A DNA stretch of 64,000 bases from Tritrichomonas musculus (taxonomy: Eukaryota; Parabasalia; Tritrichomonadida; Tritrichomonadidae), in assembly GCA_039105265.1 (NCBI GenBank), contig JAPFFF010000027.1, positions 1,798,001 to 1,862,000 of the forward strand. The letters are read 5' to 3'. Shown in pieces: positions 10,201 through 21,795 of this stretch. The stretch's first letter is position 1; every line of letters begins with the position of its first letter. The translations under genes were made by a program, and so were the position numbers. The notes under the pieces are model-generated. The model had not been told where the DNA came from. It saw nothing but the letters and a program-made list of their open reading frames with translations, and searched no databases.

Positions 10201-10719
10201 TTATGCTCGAAATTTCTTTCTTTCTCCGATTTTAAGCAATTAACAAATCATGTCTACTCAAGGCAGGATAAGCTTCTTCAAGAAAACTATGATAAAATTC
10301 TAGATAATTATTTGAATCCTGATAACCCTCAAGAATCTTTTTCAAAAGTACTTCTGAGATTATTTAGCGCTCCTTCGACTTTTGAATCAGCAATAAATAC
10401 TCTTCAGAAAGGAATTTCTGCCGGAGCTCCACTTGAAAGACTAGAGCAAATTGATGAGACTTTAACAATTACTCAAGAAATTTATAAATTTGAGGCTGGT
10501 GAGAGTGCTGCAGCTGATGACCTTATTCCTCTGTTTATTAATGTATTAATTAGAGCCAAAATTCCTGAGTTGGCTTCTGTGACTAATTATATTGACCACT
10601 TTTTGAGCTCTTTAACTCAATCTGTGAAAATTGTTGATCATAAGGAAGAATACGTGCTAACTACATTTTTGACTGCTTCGAATTTTGTAATTGGGGAAGC
10701 AGAAAAAATGCAACAATAA
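7231..10719 (+). CDS. GAPVD1/RME-6-like protein: RasGAP-like domain plus C-terminal VPS9 domain (Rab5 GEF)
   Basis: This encodes 1162 residues. Residues about 240-500 resemble a RasGAP fold: FFYSFINKLITQFLH, then after a Lys-rich insert MPTIIRYFFQKVSEI and IFIDYLLKPALLKPKFFAL, the last matching the F-L/I-x-P-A-L-x-x-P signature. A disordered Lys/Glu/Asn-rich stretch covers about 600-720. The last 95 residues form a VPS9 domain: DETLTITQEIYKFEAGESAA, ADDLIPLFINVLIRAKIPEL (D1096/D1097), then EEYVLTTFLTASNFVI. VPS9 domains activate Rab5-type GTPases. The RasGAP-VPS9 order is that of GAPVD1 (Gapex-5) and worm RME-6, which act on early endosomes and clathrin-coated vesicles. I saw no convincing arginine finger, so GAP activity is uncertain; the GEF call is stronger. 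Confidence 0.75.
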   Translation: MLKTSENQSFTQLHKKVIQEHQLNLVLSGSISRHREDIDELTRKYILNIRTFCMLDTWYSRLSLTGIAPFLQSPIYRRQKDPLVYESPIALPLNLDVTMGINSLLKFIYATPPTFTNPFQNSYWLSNYTSFMTVFLHCIVKYFSVRNRNILNNRLEYNPCDSQISFFNSSTFPAIFGYGWCAEQGVAYVHALVEILKLQIVRICKSNPNSTTQSEKLQNKNEDDNIIYSEYDLLSEKDKAESIGSSDFFYSFINKLITQFLHMAGIQNYLRAALSTDFWTLINDEDIISHEKENNLTSRMTSTSLTSSAINVHSIPLVSTKEQSKKKHLKSKKQIPKIIPNQIMREIQVNKSDEVQQNEDKQLSKKQFLTRLLKYAKQFTESLLQNISHMPTIIRYFFQKVSEIDKSGLLVEVIFIDYLLKPALLKPKFFALIPETAVFSSTTQLTILTKLFKASIHEHLIPEEYRDILTGKDQDQDDNDKSPMELFKEMNVKRIIERLSSDDCFDGNLDGLNALNIQSVTSIHYNLLLISVNDMKFITKIINDTIDEIDCFDETENPNDPPKFLGHVHISEKKKIKSLCAFGEKTELKNNELIEFWYQSFRLPNISTKKHSKKDKKKRKNKDKKSKREKKKDTNEKDKPSELNVPNETKEAIDNGNENNNEQNPPSPDVQFKSSNSNGIRRIIPPWKKQIVLKNPIPTSQPVENNKKNIELHDEKEDFDISSYFKKTIPPLLLPIIIVPEVQPFDPKDPYIKTIHHLASYLQEIPPYSSSNDDIKLMDFLDIQLKHAIQIKSIEWVTRTQAISNKLKNFHMDESEILSTLSNIVNTGLKNSSDLLASSFKHEEICDSINNRLAATNSLRAQLDPISSQALLRKFLSTKQTIKEEIVSRLNTFTQINEWVNFFKNECVTQIDEFVDTFLASATNPPAPKEPEKDSQTSSKSKSKSKAKRTTSLNNETDEYKNQTNNLNTSFNDNELKTIKLNLTRQFHSELCSKFLSFSDFKQLTNHVYSRQDKLLQENYDKILDNYLNPDNPQESFSKVLLRLFSAPSTFESAINTLQKGISAGAPLERLEQIDETLTITQEIYKFEAGESAAADDLIPLFINVLIRAKIPELASVTNYIDHFLSSLTQSVKIVDHKEEYVLTTFLTASNFVIGEAEKMQQ

Positions 10720-11131
10720 AAATATTATTATTATTATTTTTTAAATAAGTTATTTTCAATTAATTTTATCAATATTTTAAATATCATAAGCAGAAGTTTA
10801 ATTTTACTTTAAAGGCTTGAAATACACCAAAAATTAATTTTTTATATTGACTTTGTTTTTTATATTTTTTTTTCGTAATATTAACATTTATTCTAATAAT
10901 CATAAAGCTGTTTATATACTGGCTTTGCATTCTTTTCTCATCATTGATATTTTTTTTTATATAAAATATTATTTCAATCTATATTACAACTCATTCATCA
11001 TACTCAAAACATTTATTGAAATAAAGTTCTTCTGACATTCTCCATAAAAAAATATTTGGAAAATGACAAAATAAAGGAAGATTATCTATTTTTTTCTCAA
11101 ATTATTGTCAAAATTCTAATTAATCAAAATT
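10720..11131. other. Intergenic spacer
   Basis: About 410 bases of AT-rich DNA between two plus-strand genes. Small open frames here are hydrophobic Ile/Phe/Tyr strings expected from T-rich DNA. No repeat, RNA gene or clear initiator is seen. Confidence 0.5.
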
Positions 11132-14100
11132 TTGATGATTCCATCTATAATAATTTCAGACGATTTCAATCAAATTGATGCAGAATTTAAACGTTTTAAA
11201 CGAGATATTTACCGTGAATGGTGTGAAAGCAATGAAAATTCGTTATCATCAGAAGAAAACAATTTAATTGATGCAATAACTAGAATTCTTTCAGAACCAA
11301 ATGACAATGAAGAAAATAATTTAATGCGCGCATTGATTGGAGCTAGAACTCTATCAAAATATACAATAGTAAATCAATACAAATGCATCGATTTTTATAA
11401 AATAATTACAGAAACAATTCCAAGTTCTATTCAGAAAAAACTATTTTTCTTTAAATGTATAGCCAAAAAATGCAGAAGAAAAATAAATTCTGCATGGGAT
11501 CTTTTTAATAAAGAATTTATCAACAAAATTTTGCCAAATCAAAATATACCTAATGACGAAAGAGAGTTCATCCAAAATGCCTTAATTTATATACATTTTT
11601 TAGTCCAATATGCTCCTAACTTTGCTTGCAATTTTTCAGAAACAATATTTAAAAATTTATTTAATATTATTAAAAATTGCAACTACACGCTTGATTTTAT
11701 TTTTGATGATCAGACATTTAATCCAGATGATCAATATTTTGCAAATACTGCAATTTCCCTTTTGCGAAAGATTTTACTTAACATAAAATCAATTTATTAT
11801 CAAGCAATTGATATTAATGAAATTTTAAGATATAATATGGTAAATAATGCACTTTATACGCTATCGGTTTTACTCGAATCTTGCGATCACTCATTTTTAA
11901 TGAAAAATATTCATGAATTCTTACCATTTTTAAGAGAACATCTATTTCATGATGACCAAAATATTCAGTGTTTAGCTATACGAAATATTATATATAGTTC
12001 TTTGCTTCAAGCTGAAATAATCGAAAGTTTTGATTTTCCTTTTGCAGATTTACTTTTTGAATTCGATAATCTAGAAAATAATGAACTTTTAATTTGCACC
12101 AAACTTCAAAATTTAGCACTTGCGTGTAAATTATTTACGTTTCCACTACCTATTGACAAGGTTCTTGATTCAATTGATCAATTTATTGACAGTGAAAGTA
12201 TTCATGTTAGTACAAATGCTCTTTCTATTTTAGACTCACTTCTTTCTAAGGAAGAAGCTGGCTCAATAATAGATAATAATCGCGAAAGATTTGATATAAT
12301 CTTTCAGAAAGTTTATAGAAAACATTATTTAAGCTTTGATAGCCTGGCCAAATTTTTATTTATACACGATCAAGATCAATTTATTAATGATTTAAAAATC
12401 TCACTATCTGAAAGATCAAAAGTTGAAGACCAACTTGAAATTCTTCTCTTTTTAAACGACAATAAAACAAGTCTTTTTAACGATAATGATAATGGCGAAA
12501 GACAATCATTTACAGAAAGAAATGAATCGAGTGATTCAATCATTAATAGTTTTACATCTCAAAATAAGAGAGATCTTTCACAAACAATTTTTAGACTTTT
12601 AAATAGCAATGATCAAAGAATTAGATCACTTGTTCCAATCGTTCTCACCAAAATTAGTTTAGGTCAAGTTTTTGACCATTTTTCAAGTTTTTTAACAATG
12701 CTATTGTGCGATCAATCACCTCAAGTTAAGCTATCCATTCTACAGAGCTTTAATTACCATTTAACACCAGAAAGGTGCCAAATTTATAGGGATCAACTTA
12801 TATCTCTGATTAGTGATGGAACTGACTCACTACAAGTGTTTGATAGTCTTTTGATAGATTCAACACCGCAAAACATTCGAATTGAAGTTATTAAATTTTT
12901 ATGCATATTAACAAAAGGACAAATACATGATTTTTCATCATATATTGAAAATTATTTAACTTTCTTTGATAGTTTCTCAGAATATTCAAATGCAACATAT
13001 AATCAATATTACAGCATAGTTCCATTAAAACTTGCAGAGATATCCGAATATCTTCCTCATATTTTTGGCTTATTCCCTGATTTTTGCCAGCATTATTTCC
13101 AACCTTTCTATAATTTCGCAATGGACTTCATGAATTATGTTACAATATATGACGAAAATAGGAGAGATTATCGAAGTCGAACTAGACTCCAAATGAATAT
13201 TACTTCACAAACTTTCTTTCAGGCAAAATTTTTTGAAATTACATTTTGTTCGTTTATACAATCATTAAAATGTATCTTTAAATCAAATCCCAACTTATTT
13301 AGAGAACATTATAAAGAGATCATCGATTTTTGCATTGACGTTCTTTATCATGGAGTAACGGAATCTGAAACAGAGAGCGTTTTAAGTATTCTTGAATTTA
13401 GTCTTAAGCAAATTGGATTAGAAGAAACGATTAAAATTAATCAAAAAATTCTTTTTGACGAGACCAATTTATATAAAATAGTTTTTAATACAGGATCGCA
13501 TTTCTTATCCCAAAAAATTAGTGAATTAGCCTATAGAATTCTCGGATTTATAGGTTCTCAACTTTTGTATAAGAAGGCAACACCACTTTACACAATCACA
13601 CAAGATAGTGATCAATTAATGTACTGCATTTGGGACATTTCTTATACTAAGAAAAATCAAGTCCAAGTCTATTATTTATTCTGTTCTAGGCCACTTTTCC
13701 AAATTCTTGAAGATCAATCGATGCCAAATAGCCATCTAGATGCTCTTGAATCATTAATAAATCTACAGAGCGTTTACTCAAGATTAACAAGTACATTTTC
13801 TAAAGATTTATATATCTCTTTCCCTAACGATTTTAAACGTTGCTTCAATTATTTCAAGAGAATGGAAAGTACATATCAAGAAAAAGAACGTTTTGTTCCA
13901 TTACTTGAAACAATGATTCAAAATAAATATGATAATATTAAAGCTTGCATTCCTGAAATGGTTCAATCGTTAATATCTTTATGGAACTTTAGATCTCCTA
14001 GTATATTAAATACATTTTTAAAAAGTTTGAAGGAAAACTTTACTCCTTATTTAAATCAAATTATTCCATTGATTCAAAGTTCAGATAATAATGGCTTTAT

Positions 14101-17100
14101 TATTGAATCACTAAAAGAAGTTTATTTAAATTGCGTAAGAAATATTTCAAATTATAATGATTACTTTGTTAACATCATTGATATACTTATACAAATGGCT
14201 AATGATGGCGAATATCAAGCACTTACTTGCATAAATGATCTCATTCCAAATATTTCTGATTTAGAACTTTATGGACAATCATTATTAGAGATGTGCCTTG
14301 TTAATCTTCAAAGAGTACTTTTACCAAATGAATTAAATAATTTCAACAATGTTAGAGAAACCGTTTTTAATAAATTGTTTGATATTCTCAAGAAATTAGT
14401 TGAAAGAAATAATTCTTCTGCTGATTTTGCAACAATAATAAATGAATATAGACCTGAATTTGAAAGAATACTTCCTAATATTAATCAATTTGTACAATTA
14501 TTTAATAATAATGAATTAAATAATGCTCCTGCAAGAAGACCAAAAAGTCAAGTTAGGAATCCAGTAAAAAAAAGAGCACAACCCGAAGACCCTTTCTCTT
14601 CCGATATGTTTCTAAATGATAGATTTTTGCTCTTTTTCAAACGCTTTAACATTAAATCATTTGATGTTCAACAATGGATTGATGATTTAATTCTCTTTTG
14701 TATTGAAAACACACCAAGTAAATTAATTAAATGCGTTCTTAAAGTTGCCAAAAATAATCCTTTGTATGCATTATCAATATTTAATATTGCATTTCATTCA
14801 TTTTGCTTTGACATATATAAAACTCATTTATCAAAGATAAACGATGATAACAATAACAATAAACATGAACACATGCCAGAAAGAAATCATGATAACGATA
14901 ATAATACCAATAATAATAACAATAATAGGGAAATTCCTTTTATAGAATATGAAAAAGATATTCATAATACTTTTCTAGAACTTCTTAAACGAATGAATAT
15001 TTCTCCTTATTGCCATTTGGTCATATCTAATCTGATTGAATTCATGGATCGCGCTTCTATACCTCTCATAGATGCGAGAGTTGATTTTTCTGGTTATTCT
15101 CTTATTACATCAATCTTCGCATCGACTCCACCATTGGCACTTAGATTTGCCCTTCTTCACTTCGTCTCGATGGTTAATAATGCAAAAGAAAATCTCAATA
15201 TAGCCAAGAAACATCTAGATGACCAAATAATTATTCATAGGGAAATAGAAAAAAATCATAGATTACAAAATGATGAAGATAGTTCTGAACTTGATATTGC
15301 TATTAAAAATCTTAAAGAAGCAGAAGAACTTTATTTTGAAAAAGAAAAAGAATTAAAGAAGTTAAAAGATCAAGATCTTGAAAAAGCATTTTTAAATGTA
15401 GGCTTACTTGATCAATATCATCAATTTTCAAGACTCTTTTCATCAAATGACAGCAGTAATAATTCAATTGTACCAATTTATTCAAACAAGATAGAGATGA
15501 TTGACTTCATTAAAGAAGCGAATGATTATTTCAATGATGGCAATTGGAGTCAATTTGATACACTTATGAAAGATTGTGACCAAAAAACAATTTTCCATCT
15601 CTTTGAATCAGCCAAACTTATTAAAAAATATTGGTCAACTGATGTACATGATGATAATGCTTATTCCAAAGTTATGAATGAAATTAGTTCTGCTTTTAAT
15701 TCATTAACAAGCGAGAATTTAACTAGCTTTTCCCATGGCTTTACATCAGCTTCACAATCAATAACCTACAGTCAACAATTAGTTGAACTTCAGGAAATGT
15801 TTACATCAAATGGAGATGATAAGAATTTCTTATTAAGACTAACTAATCCTAATGAATTATCAAATATCATTTATCCAACTTTGTTGCTAAGAATAGCTGC
15901 CAAAGGGAACAATAAAGATTCACTCAATGATAAAACTCTTCTTCTTTCACTTTGTCGAGAATCAAATAAGTGGAAATTAATGAGCGATTACTATAAATAC
16001 TTCTCTAAAATGGATATAACAAGTTCACCTAATTTTGATGTTTCAAGTTCTCCAGAATCAATTGAATTTGTACAATCTATTGAGACGAGATATGAAGTAA
16101 TTTATTACAAACTTGCAAATATTGATGCTAAAGACAAAGACTTTGTTAATAATCTAGAAATTGAAATAGATAAACTTTATAATGATGTTAAATCAACTAT
16201 ACAAAATGAATGCCTTTCATTAGTTAGAAATCAAGCAGAAAATGGGAATATAGAAGCGCAAAATCTTCTTCAAAGAGATACAGATTCAATAATTAGATAT
16301 GCAAGTCCATTAATTAAAAGAAGTGGTTATTTAAATGATTATCCGACATTACTTAAATTCATTAAATATCAAAAGGCGATGCTTTATTCACATTTATATG
16401 ACAATTTTGATAAATTCGTAAATGTTACAGCTCTTTGTGATGACTTCGACAATGCTGATGCAATTAATCTTTGGAGTTGGTCTTATTTGATGCTCTTTCA
16501 AATGAATCCAATTCAAAGATCGTACTTAGACAAAGCAATTGAAGGCTATATTAAAGGCTCATTAAAGAGTGATAAGATGAGAGTTTCTAATATGTTACTT
16601 ATAATATCATTATTATTTAATCATTTCTCAAAAGATAAAGAATTCACAAATAATTCATTCTATGATGATTTAAATAGGATTCCTCTTCATTATTTCCTTG
16701 ATGCTGTTAGTCAAATTATTTCATTTTTACAATCAACTGAAAATTCATTTAGTGAATATATTATTAATTTATTGACTACTTTAATGAAGAATTATCCACA
16801 TAGTGTAATTTATGATTATTCATTTTCTCTCTTTTCAGATACTCGTGTAGATGACAAAGGTCAGAAAATTGAATCAAAAATTAATCAAGTTATTTATCAT
16901 TTCAATCAACATCAAGAAGAGTTAGCTAGACATAATGCGATTGGCATATTCGATCAAGTTGAGAATCTAACTAATAATTTATATAAAGTATCATCTGATA
17001 TTTTAGCAATAACATTAGAATTCTTGACATTCTTGAATAATTTCATTAATGAAGAAAAAGAAACACCTCATAAAATACATGAAATTAAAAACTTTATTTC

Positions 17101-17571
17101 TGATTCATTGATATTTTATCAGAAAGAATATGCTCTTCCTCTTAAGAATTACTATAAGAGATTGAATTCTAGTAATAATAACAATAATAATGATGATGGA
17201 GATATTATTATTTATAGACCAACAATTACTGAGAAGGCTGCTTTAAATGAAACAAAATTTAAACCTCTTGGTAATTTGTATGATCATATTACCAAAATGA
17301 TTGAACTCATGGAAGAATTGATAAAATTAATAAAGAAATTTAAATCACAAAATATCTCATTAATATCAACAAAACTAAGATTCGATCAGCAAAATCTTAG
17401 TTCAAGCTCAAGTAGATCGCTTTTATTACCAAAAACACTTCCTAGCAGACATTCATCACAAACACCAAAATCGACCCGAATAATTATTGATCAAGAAATA
17501 GATAATACTACTATTACTACTACTAATAATAATAATAATAATACTAATACTAATACTAATAATAATAATAC

Positions 17572-17603
<32 letters not shown>

Positions 17604-17889
17604 CTAATACTAATAATAATAATACTAATAATAATAATACTAATAATAATAATACTAATAATACTAATAATAATAATACTAATAATAATAATACTAATAA
17701 TAATAATACTAATAATAATAATACTAATAATAATAATACTAATAATAATAATACTAATCATAATAATACTAATAATAATAATACTAATATTAATAATACT
17801 AATAATAATAATACTAATAATAATAATACTAATAATAATAATACTAATAATAATAATACTAATAATAATAATACTAATAATAATAATAC

Positions 17890-17923
<34 letters not shown>

Positions 17924-19585
17924 GAAGAAGAAATAGAATTAGAGGAAGACGAATGTAATAGAGCAATAATGTCAACCACTCCTAATCGACGTTCTTTAAT
18001 AAATCTTGATACTTCTCAATTTTCGGAAGATGAAGAAGTTTCCTCAAAAGTAATTACTGCTCCTATTTCAACTAGATTTGGCGATAAAAACATGTATCTT
18101 ATAGGCAAGTTTAAAATTAACACAGATATACAGAAAATCGCAACTACCATACCACAGGGAAACAGCAATGCAAATAGTGGCACACCAAGAGTCACAAAAC
18201 AAGTGAACAACAATGTAGACAGCAACACACCAGAAAACACAACGCAAGAAAGCAACAATACAGACCCAAGAAAAGTTATCATTAATCGCTCAGAAAGTAA
18301 AACAGAAATGCTGAGAAAAGCAATTTCAGATCAACAAACAGCAATTAATAAATATTTTGATGATAACTTCAGAACGATTAAAGGCAATATAGAATTATAT
18401 TTTAAAACAATTATACTAGATCGCAACCTCTTCGAAGATGAACCAAAAATGGCTGATATGAGAGACATGTGCCTTCCTGTCTTCGGAACTTATCAATATA
18501 ATCAAGAAGCAATTCTTATTAAAAACTTCAATGAAAAATATAAAATAAAGAAATCGAATGTGAGTCCTAGAAATTTGTCAATTATCGGCAGTGATGGTAA
18601 TAAATACGACTTCTTTTTAAAGGCTTCTGAAGACCTTCGAATAGACCAACGCCAAATGATCTTTTTCCGACTTTTGAACAAATTCCTAAAGACCAAAATC
18701 AGAACTTATTCGGTCACACCATTAACATGCCGTTTTGGAATGATTCAGTTCGTTAACCAGTCGATTTCATTATCAGAAATGATTAACGGAATTAGTAAGA
18801 AAGGAGGAGCAAACCAAAAGATAATAAAAGAGGATGAAATCATTCAAAGAAATGCATGTCTTCCATACGGATCATTAACAAGCATTCAACATTTACAAGT
18901 GTATAGAAAAGTATTGAATGAGACTAAAGAGAATGAAAATCACTTACGTGACGCGCTTTGGTTTTTCGCTCCTAACAGTGAAAAATGGGTGAAATATACT
19001 ACTAATTTTGCAAGAACTTGCGCTACAACTTCTATCGTTGGCTACATCATTGGATTGGGAGATAGACATCTCAACAACATACTGTTCTGCAAGGAAAGTG
19101 GAGATTTAATTCATATCGATTTCTGTGATTCATATGAGGCTTGCCAAAGAAGAGAGAGGAGCCCTGAAAAAGTTCCATTTAGATTGACTCGCAATTTTGT
19201 CAATGCTCTTGGTCCTTGTGGAACAAATGGCATATTTAGAGTGACTTGCGAAGACACTTTGGCTTTAATAAGGCAAAATAGAGAAATTATTTTCAACGTG
19301 CTGAAGGTGTTTGCTGCTTCTCCAACTCAGACAAATGGAAGATCTAAAGATTTGGCAAGAAAAACTAGAGAAATTCAAGATAAGAGAGAAAAGGATAGTT
19401 TCATAATGAAAAGAATTACTCAGAAATTAAATGGTACTGATAAATCTATTTTTTACGATAAAGTATCTGAAAATAAAATTCAAGAACCAATGACTGTTCA
19501 TGATCATGTGTCAAAACTAATCGAGCACGCTACAAGTGACTACTATTTGTCTGTATCATATTCAGGATGGGCGCCTTGGACTTGA
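11132..19585 (+). CDS. TOR-like PIKK family protein kinase (2817 aa)
   Basis: Residues 1 to about 1200 are helical repeats of HEAT type. They are followed by a long helical region that should hold the FAT domain. Residues about 2125-2265 are an almost pure Asn/Thr tract. The kinase domain is at about 2440-2750. It has KASEDLRIDQRQM (the PIKK glycine-loop/lysine/DLRxD region), the catalytic loop GLGDRHLNNIL with D2644 and N2649, and HIDFCDSYEA, where the usual DFG is DFC (D2663 kept). SPEKVPFRLTRNFVNAL and FRVTCEDTLALIRQ resemble TOR more than ATM, ATR or DNA-PK. The protein ends with a FATC motif (YLSVSYSGWAPWT), so it is full length. TOR kinases control growth and translation with nutrient supply. 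I did not see a convincing FRB domain, so TOR-like is safer than TOR. Confidence 0.8.
17500..17923 (+). repeat. In-frame 15-bp minisatellite encoding Asn4-Thr units in the PIKK gene
   Basis: About 420 bases are built from a 15-base unit, AATAATAATAATACT, with a few shorter units and rare substitutions (one CAT and one ATT codon). It encodes roughly 25 Thr-Asn-Asn-Asn-Asn repeats between the helical region and the kinase domain. Every unit is a multiple of three, so length change by slippage keeps the frame. Confidence 0.95.
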
Positions 19586-20056
19586 ATAATAATACATATT
19601 AAGAATAATTGTAACATCAATTTAAATATACTTTTAACTTATACATATCTAATATTACTTTCTCAGCTCATCTTTATTAAATAATAAAATTATTCCTAAT
19701 GAAAATAATTTTTCATAATACAGTGACTGTAACAGGCAGGCTAAAAAAATGAATAATTTATATTCATTTAATTATCAGCATTATTAATGAATTATTTAAT
19801 AATAATAATAAAAAAATGGAGAATTTAATGACATCTTAATTGTCATTTTATTAGATTTAGAATAATATAGAATAAACAATGTTGTCTGATAATAATGATG
19901 AAACTTAAATGTTTTTGGCATCGTTAGTTCAAAGATACTTTTCAAATCAATCATAGGCGTTTTTTATAAGAGCCTTGGGATAAAAATATATTTGAAATCA
20001 ATATATCTTCTATTTGATATATGTCGTGTTTTTTTGTATTATTTAATTAATATCTT
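19586..20056. other. Intergenic spacer left of the mariner-like MITE
   Basis: About 470 bases of AT-rich DNA downstream of the PIKK gene. It contains a small perfect palindrome, ACAGTGACTGT, near 19720. No gene is seen. Confidence 0.5.
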
Positions 20057-20058
20057 TA

Positions 20059-20301
20059 AGGTACAAATCCAGTACGTTTAGTAACCGCAATTTTTTTTGA
20101 CATTCTCAAAGAATAAAATGACATGCTAAATAAAAAAACGATTATTTTCATCCATTTCATATAACATGTCATAATGTTTATTTAAATTGTAAAATAAGTG
20201 TCAAAAACAAACCTAGTCAATTTAAACTTTTTCAGAGACATGCAACTATTCAAATAATAAACGTTCTCCTATTCAAAAAATAACGTACTGGATTTGTACC
20301 T
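20059..20301. mobile_element. MITE with about 20-bp terminal inverted repeats and TA duplication (mariner-like)
   Basis: The left end AGGTACAAATCCAGTACGTT and the right end are exact inverted complements. Each is flanked by TA (20057-20058 and 20302-20303), and the wider match TTAA is also shared. The 243-base interior has no coding frame. Short TIRs beginning AGGT with a TA target duplication fit a non-autonomous Tc1/mariner-type element. A TTAA duplication (piggyBac-like) is the alternative reading. The identical arms suggest recent insertion. It lies about 95 bases upstream of the Rab-like gene and may overlap its promoter region. Confidence 0.8.
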
Positions 20302-20397
20302 TAAGGGGGGACTATAATTTCAAAATTTTATTTTGAATAGAAATGAAAAATAAAAAATTTTATATAAATCTTTTATATCTGTTATATTGGTATAAAC

Positions 20398-21012
20398 ATG
20401 GAACCTAAAAAATTAAAAGTTATACTTATCGGTGACTCATCAGTTGGAAAAACTACATTGATCTCGCGATGGGATGAAGATCAATTTAATCAAAACGTAT
20501 TACCAACAATTAACGCTGGAATTGTGAACATAAATGTAGAAATTGATGAAAAAAATTATATATTACAAGTTTGGGATACAGCTGGTCAAGAAAAATATCG
20601 TGCTTTAGTGTCTTCTTACTTTCAAGATAGTTTAGCAGCAATGATTGTTTGTGATATTACTTTACGCCAATCATTTATAAATATTAGACAATGGGTAGAC
20701 GTGCTTAATTCTTCTGCTAGTGATGTACCTTTTTTATTCGTTGCGAATAAATATGATCTAGTTGAACAAGGCCAATGCCAAGATTTTGTTAAATATGAAG
20801 AAATACAACAAGTTTCAGATGAGTTAAATTGCCCATTCTTTATAACGAGTGCTAGGACTGGTAATGGAGTAAATGAAGCATTTCAAACTTTGGCAGATTT
20901 AGCTTTAGCTCCTAGAATAACTCCATCACCAACACCGATACCGCAACCACAAACTGTTGAAATAAATCAAAAAGATAAACAAAAGCAAAATGAACAAAAA
21001 GATTGCTGCTAA
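20398..21012 (+). CDS. Rab-family small GTPase (204 aa)
   Basis: All G motifs are present: P-loop GDSSVGKT at 12-19, switch I Thr in PTIN at 36-39, WDTAGQE at 59-65, NKYD at 117-120, and SAR at 151-153. The tail is a Pro/Gln/Lys-rich linker ending in CC, a double-cysteine motif for geranylgeranylation, so it should cycle on and off membranes. The sequence is closest in style to the Rab5/Rab21/Rab22 branch (QVWDTAGQEKYRAL, a switch II like Rab5), but trichomonads have very many Rabs and I cannot assign a subfamily. Length is standard. The promoter region contains a MITE about 95 bases upstream. Together with the GAPVD1-like gene it hints at endosomal traffic, although the two genes are not adjacent. 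Confidence 0.9.
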   Translation: MEPKKLKVILIGDSSVGKTTLISRWDEDQFNQNVLPTINAGIVNINVEIDEKNYILQVWDTAGQEKYRALVSSYFQDSLAAMIVCDITLRQSFINIRQWVDVLNSSASDVPFLFVANKYDLVEQGQCQDFVKYEEIQQVSDELNCPFFITSARTGNGVNEAFQTLADLALAPRITPSPTPIPQPQTVEINQKDKQKQNEQKDCC

Positions 21013-21795
21013 TTATTAGACTGAAACAAAATAATATTTTAAATACATTTTAATCTAGCAACAAACATAATAAATAAATCATATTATCAATTGAATTTGC
21101 AGCAAAATAATTCAATATTAATTAAATATTAATTAAATATCATTATATATGGACAATATTTATTATTCAAAAAATAATACAAGATATTGCACAATTATAT
21201 AAAGGTATGGAAACTCTTTTGTATTCAATTTTTTTAAAAGGAAAAATCTATGAAAATTGGATAATTCAAGCTCAAATTAATATATATTAATATTGATCAG
21301 CAAACTACTCAAAAGATGCAAAATACGCATTCCAAGATTTGGTAGACTTTGTGTTTTAAATTTTGATTCATTTAATGCAAAAAATAATTGCAATGAAAAG
21401 AACTGTTCTTTCATTTTTATAATTAAATAATATATCGCAATAGTTATATTTTAACATAGATACAATTATATGTTCCTTCTTTAAAATTGAAATATATATT
21501 TTTTTTGTTCAAAAAAAGGTATGGAAACTTCTATCCACTCGACAGATCATTTTTCTTTCAAATTATAATTTTTAAATGACAGTTTTAATGATAAATATAA
21601 TATAAAAAAGACATATTTTTCGAGAGGAATTTAAGATAAAAATAAATTATTTTTTTGTAAAAAATTGAATCCTAATCTGGTTATCTTAATTCAAAAAACA
21701 ATTTTTTTTTTATTTTTTTTCATTATATTATTTTTAAATAGAATTATATAAGTAATTTATATTTCATGAGGAAGAACTCGAAATTTATCAATTTT
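21013..21795. other. Non-coding AT-rich stretch with two transposon-end-like motifs
   Basis: No plausible gene. It holds two direct copies of AAAGGTATGGAAACT, at 21201-21215 and 21515-21529. Their spaced pattern AAAGGT-N5-AACT is shared with the ends of the element at 23084-23945 and, inverted, with 33737-33751. Confidence 0.6.
21201..21227 (+). repeat. Transposon-end-like repeat, copy 1
   Basis: AAAGGTATGGAAACTCTTTT followed by GTATTCA is matched in inverted orientation at about 33725-33751, with one substitution and one indel over about 27 bases. A shorter direct copy begins at 21515. It is probably the terminus of a family whose better-preserved member is at 23084-23945. Confidence 0.5.

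Noticed and set aside
17456-17979. Minus-strand frames of pure Ile-Ser or Leu-Val repeats
   Set aside because: Antisense reading of the AAT/ACT minisatellite in the PIKK gene.
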